From contig JADJYS010000001.1 of the NCBI GenBank assembly GCA_016719645.1, positions 310,001-374,000 of the forward strand: a DNA stretch of 64,000 nt, in the 5' to 3' direction. The notes under the pieces are model-generated. The model worked only from the letters and a program-made list of their open reading frames with translations. It made no database searches and was not told where the DNA came from. This DNA is from a bacterium (GTDB lineage: Bacteria; Krumholzibacteriota; Krumholzibacteriia; LZORAL124-64-63). The position numbers and the translations under genes were made by a program. This document shows, in pieces, positions 49,466 to 60,253 of the stretch. Position 1 is the first letter of the stretch. Each line of letters opens with the position of its first letter.

Positions 49466-52400
49466 ATGGTCGCGCGCACGACAAAATGGACGTTCCTGCT
49501 GGCCCTGGCGCTGTTCCTGGGCGCGGTGGCCTATGTCGGGACGCACCCGCGGCTGCTGGCGCCGTGGTTCGCGCGGCTGGCGACCAACCACCTGCTGCGC
49601 GGCAGCGACGGCAGCATCCGCATCCGCGACCTCACGGGCAACCCGCTGACCGGCCTCGAACTGCACGACGCCACGCTGTCGCTGCACGGGGAGCGGGGCG
49701 CCGTGGTCGTGGTGGGCATCGACACCCTGGCGCTGCGGTACGACCTGTTCGAGCTGATGCGCGGGACGCTCGGCCTGCGCCGCGTGACGGTCGCCGGCGC
49801 CGAGATCCGCGCCCGGCGCGGCGCGCCCCGCGCGCCCGGCGAGCCCGCGGTGCCCGGCAGCCCCTTCGACCTGCCCGCCTTCCGCGTCGACGACCTCGTG
49901 GTGCGCCGGGCGCTGCTGGTCGTCTCGGGGCCCGACGGCCGCGTCGAGGAGCAGATCCCCTCGCTGGACTGGCGCGGCGGCGTGCGCGCCGACGGCGGCC
50001 TGGCGCTCTCCTGCCGCGACGCCGACATCGACTGGGCCTCGCGCTCGACCCGGCTGCGCGACCTGACGGGCTTCGTGGACGTCGACGGCGAGCGGGTCGC
50101 CGTCCGCCAGCTCACCGCCCTGGTCAACGGCAGCCGCGTGGCCTGCGAGGGCTCGCGCCGCCACGACGGGGACCTCGACCTGGACATCTCGGCGACGGAC
50201 GTCAGCGTGACCGAGGTCGAGAACCTGATCGACATGACGCTGGGCTTCGCCGCCCGGGGCGACGCGGAGATGCTGCTGCAGGCGCGCGGCGACACCGTGA
50301 CCTTCGACGTGGGGTTCACCGGCGAGCTCGAGGGCTACCGGCTCGACGGCGTGCGCGGCAGCGCCGTGCTGTCGCCGACCGAGCTCGTCTGGAACCGCCT
50401 GGCGGGCCGCATCAACGGCGCCTCGTTCGACGGCGACGGCGTGTTCGACATCACCGATCCCCTGGACGTGACCTTCGTCCTGGAGGGCGACGTCGCCGAC
50501 GTCGACCTCTCGCAGGGCCTGGTCCCGGAGACCGAGCTGCCGCCCACCGGCGGGCGGGGGCGGCTGCACCTGTGGCGGCGCGACGCCGCCGACCTCACGC
50601 GGGTGAGCGGCTGGCTCTGCGACGGCTTCCTCGCCGACGTGCCCTTCGACACCGTGCGCGTGGAGATCGACGCCGACCCCGCCGGCGTCACCTTCGACCG
50701 GCTCGACCTGGCCTACCGCGGCCAGCGGGCGCGCCTGACCGGCCGCGCCGACAGCGCGGGCGTGTTCGCCGGGCGGGTCGCGATCGACGCGACGGACCTG
50801 GGGCGCCTGCCGCCGCAGTGGGGCCTGCCGGAACTGCGGGGCCGGCTGCGGGCCGAGGGCGAGGTGACCGGGCGCGATCCCGTCTACCGCTTCGCGGGCC
50901 GCGCCGACCTGCTCGACGCCGGCGTCTCGGTGCTGGCCCTGGACAGCTGCCGGGTCGACCTCGCGGTCGAGGACGTGCTGGGCGCGCCGGCCGCGTCCCT
51001 GGAGATCTCGGGCCGCGGCCTGGACCTGGCGGGCGTGCCGATGGGCGCGTTCACCGGCGTCGGCGGCGTGTCGCGCGACGCCGCGGCGATCGAGCACTTC
51101 CGCTCCGCCCGCGGCGACACGACCCTCGTGCTGCGCGGGCGCGGCCGCTTCCACGACGGCCTCGCCGACTTCGAGGTGCCGCAGCTCGAGATCGCGCTCG
51201 AGGGCAGCCGCTGGACGCTGAGCGAACCCGCCCTGTTCCGGACGGGGCCGGGCCGCCTGGAGGTGGACCGCGTCCTGCTGGCCTCGCGCTACGGCGAGCT
51301 GGACGCGCGCGGCGTCTGGGACGAGCCGGCCGGCACGCTCGACGGCGAGATCGCGCTCGAGCGCTTCGACCTGGGCCTGGTCAACCTGTTCCTGGCCGGC
51401 AACGACGTGCTCAACGGGGAGGTCACCGCCCAGGTCAGCCTGGGCGGCAGCCCGGCGGAGCCGCTGCTGGGCCTCGAGGCGCGCCTGACCGACTGCCACC
51501 TGCCGCAGGCGGACCTGGACAGCCTCACGGTCTCGGCGCTGTTCTACGAGGGCCAGCTCGACCTGCGCGAGCTGGACCTGCGCAGCAATTTCGGACGCGC
51601 GCGGGCGCGCGGCCTGGTGTCGCACCCCGGGACGGGGCCGCGCGACTTCTGGCCCGGCGCCGCCCTGGACCTCGACCTGGACATCGATGACGGCGACTGG
51701 GCCTTCCTCGACCAGTTCGCGATCCCCTCGCTGGACCGTCTGGCCGGGGCCTTCGACGGCAGCCTGAAGATCACCGGCGACACGCGGCGCCCCGTGATCG
51801 CGGGCGGGATCGAGAGCCGCCCCTTCCACGTCCACTGGCTGCACCTGGACGAGCTGCGGGGCCGGGTCGGCTACGCCGACGGCGTGCTGTCCCTGGACGA
51901 CCTCGCCGGGCGCCGCGAAACGCTGCCGCTGACGGGCCGCCTCGCGATCCCCCTGCAGCTGGACTTCCTGTCGACGCCGGTCTCGCCGGTCGACGGCCCG
52001 TTCCTGATGAGCCTGGCCATCCCCGACGACACCGACCTGGCGCCCCTGGCGCGCACCTGCAACGCCTTCGTCGAGTCGGGGGGGCGCGGCGGGATGTCGG
52101 TCGTGGTCGCGGGCCCGGCGAACCACCCGACCTACAACGGTCGCATCGCCCTGCGCGAGGGGTCCTGCGTCCTGCGGGGGCTGAGCGAGGTCTACTCCGA
52201 CGTGTCCTGCGAGGGCGTCTGGGAGGGCGACGTGCTCTCGCTGAAGGACGTCCGCGCGCGGGAGGGCGCGCGCGGGACGCTGCAGGGGGAGGGCACCCTC
52301 ACCTTCCGCGGCCTGGTGCTCGAGCGCTTCGACGTCCGGCTGGACGCGGACCGCTTCCTGGTCGCCTCGATCCCCGACCTGCGGGCCCTGGTGCGCGGGC

Positions 52401-53317
52401 GGGACATCGCCCTGACCGGCGTGAAGGTCGGGCCCGACAGCCTGCTGGTGCCGAGCTTCGCGGGCGACCTGGAGGTCATCGAGGCGCGCTTCACCGGCGA
52501 CTTCTCCGAGCAGCCGAGCGTCAGCGACCCGCGCGTGGCCACGGTGGCCCCGGACTGGCTCGCGGACCTGCGGCTGCGGGCGCCGCCGCGCAGCGGCCGG
52601 GTCATCAACCGCACCATGGAGCTGTTCCTGAGCGGGGACGTGCGCCTGTTCCGCGGCATGGGCGGCATGAGCCTCAGCGGCCACCTGAACATCGACCAGG
52701 GCCGGCTGCCCGTGTTCAACAACGACTTCAAGGTCGACACCGGCGGCCTGGACTTCTCGCAGGAGCACGGCGTGATCCCGCAGGTCGACCTCACGGCCGA
52801 GACCTCGGTGCGCCTGCCCGCCATCGACGGCGGCTCGCGCCGCCTGGAGAAGATCTACGTCGACGTGACCGGCTCGGCGCTCGCCCCGCAGGTCGACTTC
52901 CGGTCCGAGAGCGGGTACGCGCGCAGCAACATCGAGCGCATGCTGCTCGGCCTGTCGCCGCACGCCTCGGACGTGCCGGCCACCTCGGCCGTCCGCCAGG
53001 GCACGATGGCCGCGGGCTTCAACCTCCTGGAGCGCGAGGTGGCCGCGGAGCTGGACCTGGTGGACACCTTCGACATCGAGAGCGGCCGCGTGCGCGAGGA
53101 CGGCACGACGCAGACGCTCATCGGCGTCGGGAAGTACATCGGGCGGGACCTCTACGTGAAGTTCGCCCAGGCCGTCACCGACCAGGACCGCGAGATCCTC
53201 GTCGAGTACCAGATCAACGACCACCTGCTGCTGCAGTCGGAGGTCAGCCGTCGCGCCAACGAGATCCTCGGCGACACGACCTACAACCTGGACCTGAAAT
53301 ACCGGTTCGAGTACTGA
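49466..53317 (+). CDS. tamB: TamB/YtfN-like translocation and assembly module protein
   Basis: A very long periplasm-spanning protein (AsmA/TamB type) that bridges the inner membrane and an Omp85 protein and probably carries lipids or outer-membrane proteins. ATG at 49466. 1283 residues. One N-terminal membrane helix (FLLALALFLGAVAYVG) is followed by over 1100 residues of repeating beta-strand pattern (VRGDGGL, RLTGRADSAG). The C-terminal DUF490 region is recognisable (YARSNIERMLLGLSP, FARAVTDQDREIL-like YVKFAQAVTDQD) and ends in a beta-strand with final aromatic KYRFEY. It lies between the Omp85 gene and the peptidase/barrel gene. Confidence 0.85.
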   Translation: MVARTTKWTFLLALALFLGAVAYVGTHPRLLAPWFARLATNHLLRGSDGSIRIRDLTGNPLTGLELHDATLSLHGERGAVVVVGIDTLALRYDLFELMRGTLGLRRVTVAGAEIRARRGAPRAPGEPAVPGSPFDLPAFRVDDLVVRRALLVVSGPDGRVEEQIPSLDWRGGVRADGGLALSCRDADIDWASRSTRLRDLTGFVDVDGERVAVRQLTALVNGSRVACEGSRRHDGDLDLDISATDVSVTEVENLIDMTLGFAARGDAEMLLQARGDTVTFDVGFTGELEGYRLDGVRGSAVLSPTELVWNRLAGRINGASFDGDGVFDITDPLDVTFVLEGDVADVDLSQGLVPETELPPTGGRGRLHLWRRDAADLTRVSGWLCDGFLADVPFDTVRVEIDADPAGVTFDRLDLAYRGQRARLTGRADSAGVFAGRVAIDATDLGRLPPQWGLPELRGRLRAEGEVTGRDPVYRFAGRADLLDAGVSVLALDSCRVDLAVEDVLGAPAASLEISGRGLDLAGVPMGAFTGVGGVSRDAAAIEHFRSARGDTTLVLRGRGRFHDGLADFEVPQLEIALEGSRWTLSEPALFRTGPGRLEVDRVLLASRYGELDARGVWDEPAGTLDGEIALERFDLGLVNLFLAGNDVLNGEVTAQVSLGGSPAEPLLGLEARLTDCHLPQADLDSLTVSALFYEGQLDLRELDLRSNFGRARARGLVSHPGTGPRDFWPGAALDLDLDIDDGDWAFLDQFAIPSLDRLAGAFDGSLKITGDTRRPVIAGGIESRPFHVHWLHLDELRGRVGYADGVLSLDDLAGRRETLPLTGRLAIPLQLDFLSTPVSPVDGPFLMSLAIPDDTDLAPLARTCNAFVESGGRGGMSVVVAGPANHPTYNGRIALREGSCVLRGLSEVYSDVSCEGVWEGDVLSLKDVRAREGARGTLQGEGTLTFRGLVLERFDVRLDADRFLVASIPDLRALVRGRDIALTGVKVGPDSLLVPSFAGDLEVIEARFTGDFSEQPSVSDPRVATVAPDWLADLRLRAPPRSGRVINRTMELFLSGDVRLFRGMGGMSLSGHLNIDQGRLPVFNNDFKVDTGGLDFSQEHGVIPQVDLTAETSVRLPAIDGGSRRLEKIYVDVTGSALAPQVDFRSESGYARSNIERMLLGLSPHASDVPATSAVRQGTMAAGFNLLEREVAAELDLVDTFDIESGRVREDGTTQTLIGVGKYIGRDLYVKFAQAVTDQDREILVEYQINDHLLLQSEVSRRANEILGDTTYNLDLKYRFEY

Positions 53318-53331
53318 GAGGAACCCGGACG

Positions 53332-56300
53332 ATGGCGACCCACCGCTTGCCCGCCGCGGTCCTGGCCGCGCTGCTCCTGCTGGCGGCGCCGCCCGCGGAC
53401 GCCTACTACTTCGGGCGCAACAAGGTGCAGACCGCGAACGTCGCGCGCCGCGTCCTGGTCACGCCCCACTTCGAGATCACCCACGCCGCGGACGCCGAGG
53501 AGCTGGCCGTGCGCGCCGCCATCGTGGCCGAGCGCACCTACGCCGAGTACGCCGCCCGCCTCGGCCACGAGCCGGAGCGGCGGATCCCCTTCATCCTCTA
53601 CTCGTCGCACACGGAGTTCGCGCAGACCAACGTCGCCGACGACCTGCTCGGCGAGGGCACCGGCGGCTTCACCGAGCCCGTCCGCAACCGGATGGTGCTG
53701 CCCTACGAGGAGTCCCACGCCGACTTCGTCCACGTCCTGCGCCACGAGCTGGTGCACGTGTTCATGTTCGACATGGTCTTCGGCAGCTCGCGCAGCACGA
53801 CGTCGCGCTCCCCGTTCTTCCGCATCCCCCTGTGGTTCGCCGAGGGGCTCGCGGAGTGGTACAGCTCCGGCTGGGACCCCGGCGCCGAGATGTACCTGCG
53901 CGACGCGGCCACCAGCGGCTACCTCTGGCCCCTGGACCAGGTCGGCGGGTTCCTGGTCTACAAGGAGGGCCAGGCCGCGCTGCGCCTGATCTCCGAGCGG
54001 TACGGCGAGGAGAAGATCCCCGAGATGTGCCGCCTGCTGAACCGCTCCCGCGGCATGGACCGCGTGCTCGACGCCGCGCTGGGCCTCGACCAGGAGGCGC
54101 TCGACCGGATCTTCGCCCGCTACGTGCGCGGGCTCGCCTGGCCCTCCTACGGCAGCTTCGAGGAGCCCGAGGACATCGCCCGGCGCCTGACCGACCACCG
54201 CGAGGACGAGGACGGCGCCAACTTCCGCCCCGCGCTGTCGCCCGACGGCTCCCAGCTCGCCTTCTTCTCCGACCGCGACGGCCTGATGAGCCTGTACCTG
54301 ATGTCCGCGATCGACGGGCGGGTCCTGCGCAAGCTGGCGCGGGGCGAGCGCGCCAGCCGCTTCGAATCGCTGCACCCCTACCGCAGCCGGCCGGCCTTCT
54401 CGCCCGACGGGCGCGAGGTCGCCTTCGTGGCGCGCAGCGGCAACGCCGAGACCCTGCACACCGTCGAGGTCGCGACCGGCGAGGTCACGCGCGACGTGCG
54501 CCTGGGCCTGGACGGGGCCTCGTCGCCGGCCTGGTCGCCCGACGGCCGCCGGATCGCCCTGGTCGGCACCGTGGCCGGGCGCACGGACCTCTACCTGCTC
54601 GACCTCGCCCCGGACGGCGGGCCGGAGCCGGTCGCCGCCGGCGCGCGCGCGCCGACCGCCGCCGGTCCGGTCCTGCTGCGCGTCACCGACGATGCGGGGG
54701 ACGAGTCGGGCCCCGCCTGGTCGCCGGACGGGCGCCGCCTCGCCTTCGCCCACAACCCCGTGGCGGAGGTGCGCTACCAGTTCACCGTCGCGGCGGACGG
54801 GCGGCGCACGCTGGACTGGGCCCGCTTCGACGACGGCGACGCGGCCGTGCAGCCCGGCCACCGGCAGGCGTCGCGCCTGGTCCTGCTGGACGTGTTCGAC
54901 GGGCGGCGCGTCGAGCTGGCGGCGCCCGCCGGCAGCTGGCGCGAACCGGCCTGGACCGCCGACGGCGAGCTGTGCGTCGTGGCGGACGGCGACGGCGCCG
55001 AGAACCTGGCTTGCCTCACCCTGGACGCCGCGGGGGAGGGCGCCGCCGACTGCCGCCGGCTGACCAACGTGCCGGGCGCCGCAGCCCACCCCAGCTACGC
55101 CCCGGGGGCGGACCGGCTGGCCTTCGCCGCCTTCCGCGAGGGCGGCTGGGACCTGTTCGCCGTGGACGGCTGGGCGGCCTGGAGCCGGCGCGAACCGTCG
55201 GGAACTCCGGCGGGCCAGGTGGCGGTCGCGCCGCCGCCGCCACCGGCCTACGAGCTGTCCTCGGCGGCGGCGAACGCCGCAACGGTAGGTGAGATCAAGG
55301 ATTACCGCCCCCGGTTCTCGATCGACATGAGCGACGCCCTCGGCGGCGGCGCGGTGTCCTTCAGCCCGCAGGCCGGGCTGGGCATGGCCAACGTCATCAA
55401 CCTGAGCGACCTGCTCGGCGACCACCGCCTGTCGTTCCTGGTCAACGTCTACGGCTCGCTCTCCGACAGCGACCTCGCGGCCAGCTACGTCTACCTGAAG
55501 CGCCGCGTCGACGTGGGGGTGGGGCTGTTCCACTTCAAGAACTACTACAACACGGCGGTGACCTCGGTCGGGGAACTGCTGCCCGACGACACCTTCTTCA
55601 GCGAGCGCAACTACGGCCTGTTCGCCTCGGCCAGCTACCCCTTCAGCACGTTCCGCCGCGTGTCGCTCGAACTGCAGGCCTTCGCCTCGGAGCGCACCGC
55701 GTACAGCCTGGATCCGAGCGGCACGCTGCTGGTCGCCGACGGCAGCCGCACCGACACCCTGCTGCAGCCGACCCTGACCTACGTCCACGACAGCGCCTAC
55801 TACGGCTGGTACGGGCCGGTCACCGGCAGCCGCCTGCTGCTGCAGTTCGCGCCCTCGCTGGCGATCGGGGGCGGCACGCTGGACCGCCGCACGGCCGTGC
55901 TGGACCTGCGCCGCTACTGGCTGCCGGCCCGGGGCAACACCCTCGCGCTGCGGCTGCTGGCCGCCGCCAGCACCGGCGACGACCCGCGCGCGTTCGTGCT
56001 GGGCGGCCCGTTCACGCTGCGGGGCTACGACTTCTACGACTACCGCACGACCAGCCACCTGGCCGGCCCCAAGATCGCCATGGCCAACCTGGAGTACCGG
56101 CTCCCCCTGCTGGACGCCGTCTACTTCGGCTGGCCGGCGCGCTGGGGCTTCGGGCCGGTGGGGGCGACCCTGTTCCTCGATCTCGGCGCCGCCTGGGACG
56201 ACGCCTTCAGCCCCTTCGGCGACGACGCCGCCGGGCGCTGGGGGCTGCGCGACCTGCGCGGCTGCTTCGGGATCGGCCTGCGCACCCGCCTGGGCTTCCT

Positions 56301-56388
56301 GCCGTTGAAATTCGACTGGGGCCGCCGCACCGACCTGCGCAGCTCGGACGGCGCGGAGTTCCAGTTCAGCATCGGACCCGAATTCTAG
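53332..56388 (+). CDS. Peptidase MA-like / TolB-type propeller / Omp85 barrel fusion protein
   Basis: A three-part outer-membrane protein. ATG at 53332. 1018 residues. A signal peptide is at about 1-24 (AALLLLAAPPADA). Residues about 40-215 are a gluzincin-type peptidase domain: HELVH at 138-142 and EGLAE at 171-175 supply the zinc-binding His, His and Glu and the catalytic Glu. Residues about 225-640 are a WD40-like/TolB beta-propeller with repeated FSPDGREVAF, WSPDGRRIAL and WSPDGRRLAF units. After a Pro linker, residues about 660-1018 form an Omp85-like surface-antigen barrel with the L6 motif FTLRGYDFYDY. Propeller and peptidase replace the usual POTRA domains. The 15-bp gap suggests co-expression with tamB. 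Confidence 0.85.
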   Translation: MATHRLPAAVLAALLLLAAPPADAYYFGRNKVQTANVARRVLVTPHFEITHAADAEELAVRAAIVAERTYAEYAARLGHEPERRIPFILYSSHTEFAQTNVADDLLGEGTGGFTEPVRNRMVLPYEESHADFVHVLRHELVHVFMFDMVFGSSRSTTSRSPFFRIPLWFAEGLAEWYSSGWDPGAEMYLRDAATSGYLWPLDQVGGFLVYKEGQAALRLISERYGEEKIPEMCRLLNRSRGMDRVLDAALGLDQEALDRIFARYVRGLAWPSYGSFEEPEDIARRLTDHREDEDGANFRPALSPDGSQLAFFSDRDGLMSLYLMSAIDGRVLRKLARGERASRFESLHPYRSRPAFSPDGREVAFVARSGNAETLHTVEVATGEVTRDVRLGLDGASSPAWSPDGRRIALVGTVAGRTDLYLLDLAPDGGPEPVAAGARAPTAAGPVLLRVTDDAGDESGPAWSPDGRRLAFAHNPVAEVRYQFTVAADGRRTLDWARFDDGDAAVQPGHRQASRLVLLDVFDGRRVELAAPAGSWREPAWTADGELCVVADGDGAENLACLTLDAAGEGAADCRRLTNVPGAAAHPSYAPGADRLAFAAFREGGWDLFAVDGWAAWSRREPSGTPAGQVAVAPPPPPAYELSSAAANAATVGEIKDYRPRFSIDMSDALGGGAVSFSPQAGLGMANVINLSDLLGDHRLSFLVNVYGSLSDSDLAASYVYLKRRVDVGVGLFHFKNYYNTAVTSVGELLPDDTFFSERNYGLFASASYPFSTFRRVSLELQAFASERTAYSLDPSGTLLVADGSRTDTLLQPTLTYVHDSAYYGWYGPVTGSRLLLQFAPSLAIGGGTLDRRTAVLDLRRYWLPARGNTLALRLLAAASTGDDPRAFVLGGPFTLRGYDFYDYRTTSHLAGPKIAMANLEYRLPLLDAVYFGWPARWGFGPVGATLFLDLGAAWDDAFSPFGDDAAGRWGLRDLRGCFGIGLRTRLGFLPLKFDWGRRTDLRSSDGAEFQFSIGPEF

Positions 56389-56403
56389 AAGGAGCCCGCG
56401 GGG

Positions 56404-58658
<2,255 letters not shown>

Positions 58659-58661
58659 TCC

Positions 58662-58687
58662 GGCGCCCCGGCGCGCGCCGGGGCGCC
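58662..58687 (+). terminator. Hairpin after pcrA
   Basis: GGCGCCCCGG and CCGGGGCGCC form a 10-bp perfect stem with a CGCGCG loop, 3 bases after the pcrA stop. No T-run follows. Confidence 0.55.
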
Positions 58688-58711
58688 GCTCCCTCCGGTT
58701 GCGACAATTCC

Positions 58712-58738
58712 TCAAGTGGCGCCCCCGGCGGCCGATGG
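58712..58738 (+). promoter_or_regulatory. Sigma-28 (FliA)-like promoter upstream of diguanylate cyclase
   Basis: TCAAGTGG (58712-58719), an exact 11-base spacer and GCCGATGG (58731-58738) resemble the FliA consensus TAAAGTTT-N11-GCCGATAA (4/8 and 6/8 matches). It lies 48 bases before the start codon at 58786. Confidence 0.4.
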
Positions 58739-58785
58739 GTGCTCCGTTCGCCCGGAGGGAGAAGAGATCCAACCAGGATGTCGCG

Positions 58786-60177
58786 ATGAAGAGATTCACC
58801 GAGTCGGTGTTCACGGACCTCAAGTACCGGCTGGTCGGGGCGGGGGCGATCGTCGGGCTGTTGCTGCCGTTCGTGCTGCTGCTGTCCGGCGTGCCGGCCT
58901 CGGCGGCCCTGAGGTGGACCGCCTTCCTGACCCTGTCGGCCGCGGGCGCCGCCGCCGGCTGGGCCGCCCAGCGGCTGTCCGCGCGGATGGTGCGCGCCGA
59001 GCTGCAGGGCGTGGTCGGCCGCATGCGCGAGATCGAGGAGGGCTTCCGCGAGGCGTCCTTCAACCGCGACTGGAGCGCCTGCGGCGCCGAGAGCTGCGGG
59101 CTGACGGTCGCCGGCGACGACGAGGTCGGGCACCTGGCCGAGGCCTACAACGCCCTGGTCGACGAGGTCGTCAACGCCCACAAGATGGAGGCGGCCTCCA
59201 GCGAGCTGACCGAGACCCTGTCGACCAAGCTCGAGATCGAGGCGCTCTGCCGCGCCGCCATCGAGCTGATCCTGGGCCAGACCGGGGCCACCGCCGGCTG
59301 CGTGCTGGTGCGCGAGGAGTCCGAGCTGCGCGTCGCCGCCAACCACGGCCTGAGCGACGTCAGCCAGCTGCCCCAGAGCGACCACGTGCGCCGCGCCCTG
59401 GACACGCGGCAGGTGCAGATCGTGCGCATCCCCCGCGACATCGCGCTCGAGGGCGTGGTCACCAGCTTCAAGCCGCGCCAGGTGCTGGTGGTGCCCATCT
59501 GCTACGAGTCGCAGGCCCTGGGCGCGGTGATCGTCGCCTCGGACGCGATGCTGGGCAAGGACGCCATGTGGCTGGTCCGCCAGTTCCAGCAGGGGATGGG
59601 CCTGGCCCTGAACAACGCCGTCACCCACGCCCGCCTGCAGCGCATCGCGGCGATCGACCCGCTGACCGGGGTGCTGAACCGCCGGTTCGGCATGCGCCGC
59701 CTGCACGAGGAGTTCCAGGGCGCGATGCGCCAGGGCACCCAGCTGGGCGTGGTGATGTTCGACATCGACCATTTCAAGAACGTCAACGACACCTACGGGC
59801 ACCTCGCCGGCGACCGCGTGCTGGCCGAGACGGCGCGGCGCGCCCAGTGCGCCCTGCGCGAGACCGACGTGCTGCTGCGCTACGGCGGCGAGGAGTTCGT
59901 GGTCATCGTGCCGGGAGCCGGCGAGGCGGCGCTCATCAAGGTGGGCGAGCGCGTGCGCCTGGCCGTGGCCGCGGCGCCGGTGTGCGACGGCGGCCAGGAG
60001 ATCCCGGTGACCGTCAGCGTCGGCATCGGACAGATGCAGGGGCGCGACGACAAGGAGGAGTCGATCCTCAAGCGGGCCGACGAGGCGCTGTACGCCGCCA
60101 AGGAGGGCGGCCGCAACTGCACGGTCTGCCACGGCCGCACCGTCGCGCAACAGCTCGAAGCGACGCCGACGGCCTAG
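58786..60177 (+). CDS. Diguanylate cyclase with two membrane helices and GAF domain
   Basis: Makes c-di-GMP. ATG at 58786 has AGGA upstream; an in-frame ATG at 58699 is unlikely because it would overlap the candidate promoter. About 463 residues. Two N-terminal helices (LVGAGAIVGLLLPFVLLLSG, WTAFLTLSAAGAAAGWAA) form a membrane anchor, followed by a HAMP-like linker, a GAF domain at about 150-285 (GQTGATAGCVLV, QVLVVPICYESQALG) and a GGDEF domain. The signature is GGEEF at about 367-371, an active form, preceded by DPLTGVLNRR and MFDIDHFKNVNDTYGH. No RxxD I-site is obvious directly before GGEEF. Confidence 0.9.
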   Translation: MKRFTESVFTDLKYRLVGAGAIVGLLLPFVLLLSGVPASAALRWTAFLTLSAAGAAAGWAAQRLSARMVRAELQGVVGRMREIEEGFREASFNRDWSACGAESCGLTVAGDDEVGHLAEAYNALVDEVVNAHKMEAASSELTETLSTKLEIEALCRAAIELILGQTGATAGCVLVREESELRVAANHGLSDVSQLPQSDHVRRALDTRQVQIVRIPRDIALEGVVTSFKPRQVLVVPICYESQALGAVIVASDAMLGKDAMWLVRQFQQGMGLALNNAVTHARLQRIAAIDPLTGVLNRRFGMRRLHEEFQGAMRQGTQLGVVMFDIDHFKNVNDTYGHLAGDRVLAETARRAQCALRETDVLLRYGGEEFVVIVPGAGEAALIKVGERVRLAVAAAPVCDGGQEIPVTVSVGIGQMQGRDDKEESILKRADEALYAAKEGGRNCTVCHGRTVAQQLEATPTA

Positions 60178-60192
60178 CCGCCGGCGTTCGGC

Positions 60193-60243
60193 GCGGGCCG
60201 AGGCCCGCGATCGGCGGGGGGCTCTGGGGAGTCCCCCGCTATC
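60193..60243. terminator. Hairpins between convergent cyclase and M1 peptidase genes
   Basis: GCGGGC and GCCCGC (60193-60208) form a stem with a CGAG loop; 12 bases on, GGGGGCTC and GAG(T)CCCCC form a second stem with one bulge. They fill the 76-bp convergent gap and probably end both transcripts, although no T-run is present. Confidence 0.45.
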
Positions 60244-60253
60244 TCATTTCCCC

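Noticed and set aside
47291..53224. Minus-strand open frame of almost 2000 codons opposite the Omp85 and TamB genes
   Set aside because: Composition is Ala/Arg/Val/Gly-rich with no domain, while the plus strand gives clear Omp85 and TamB proteins. It is a frame shadow.
58689..58786. A c-di-GMP riboswitch before the diguanylate cyclase
   Set aside because: The GEMM core sequences are absent; only an inverted repeat and a sigma-28-like motif are seen.
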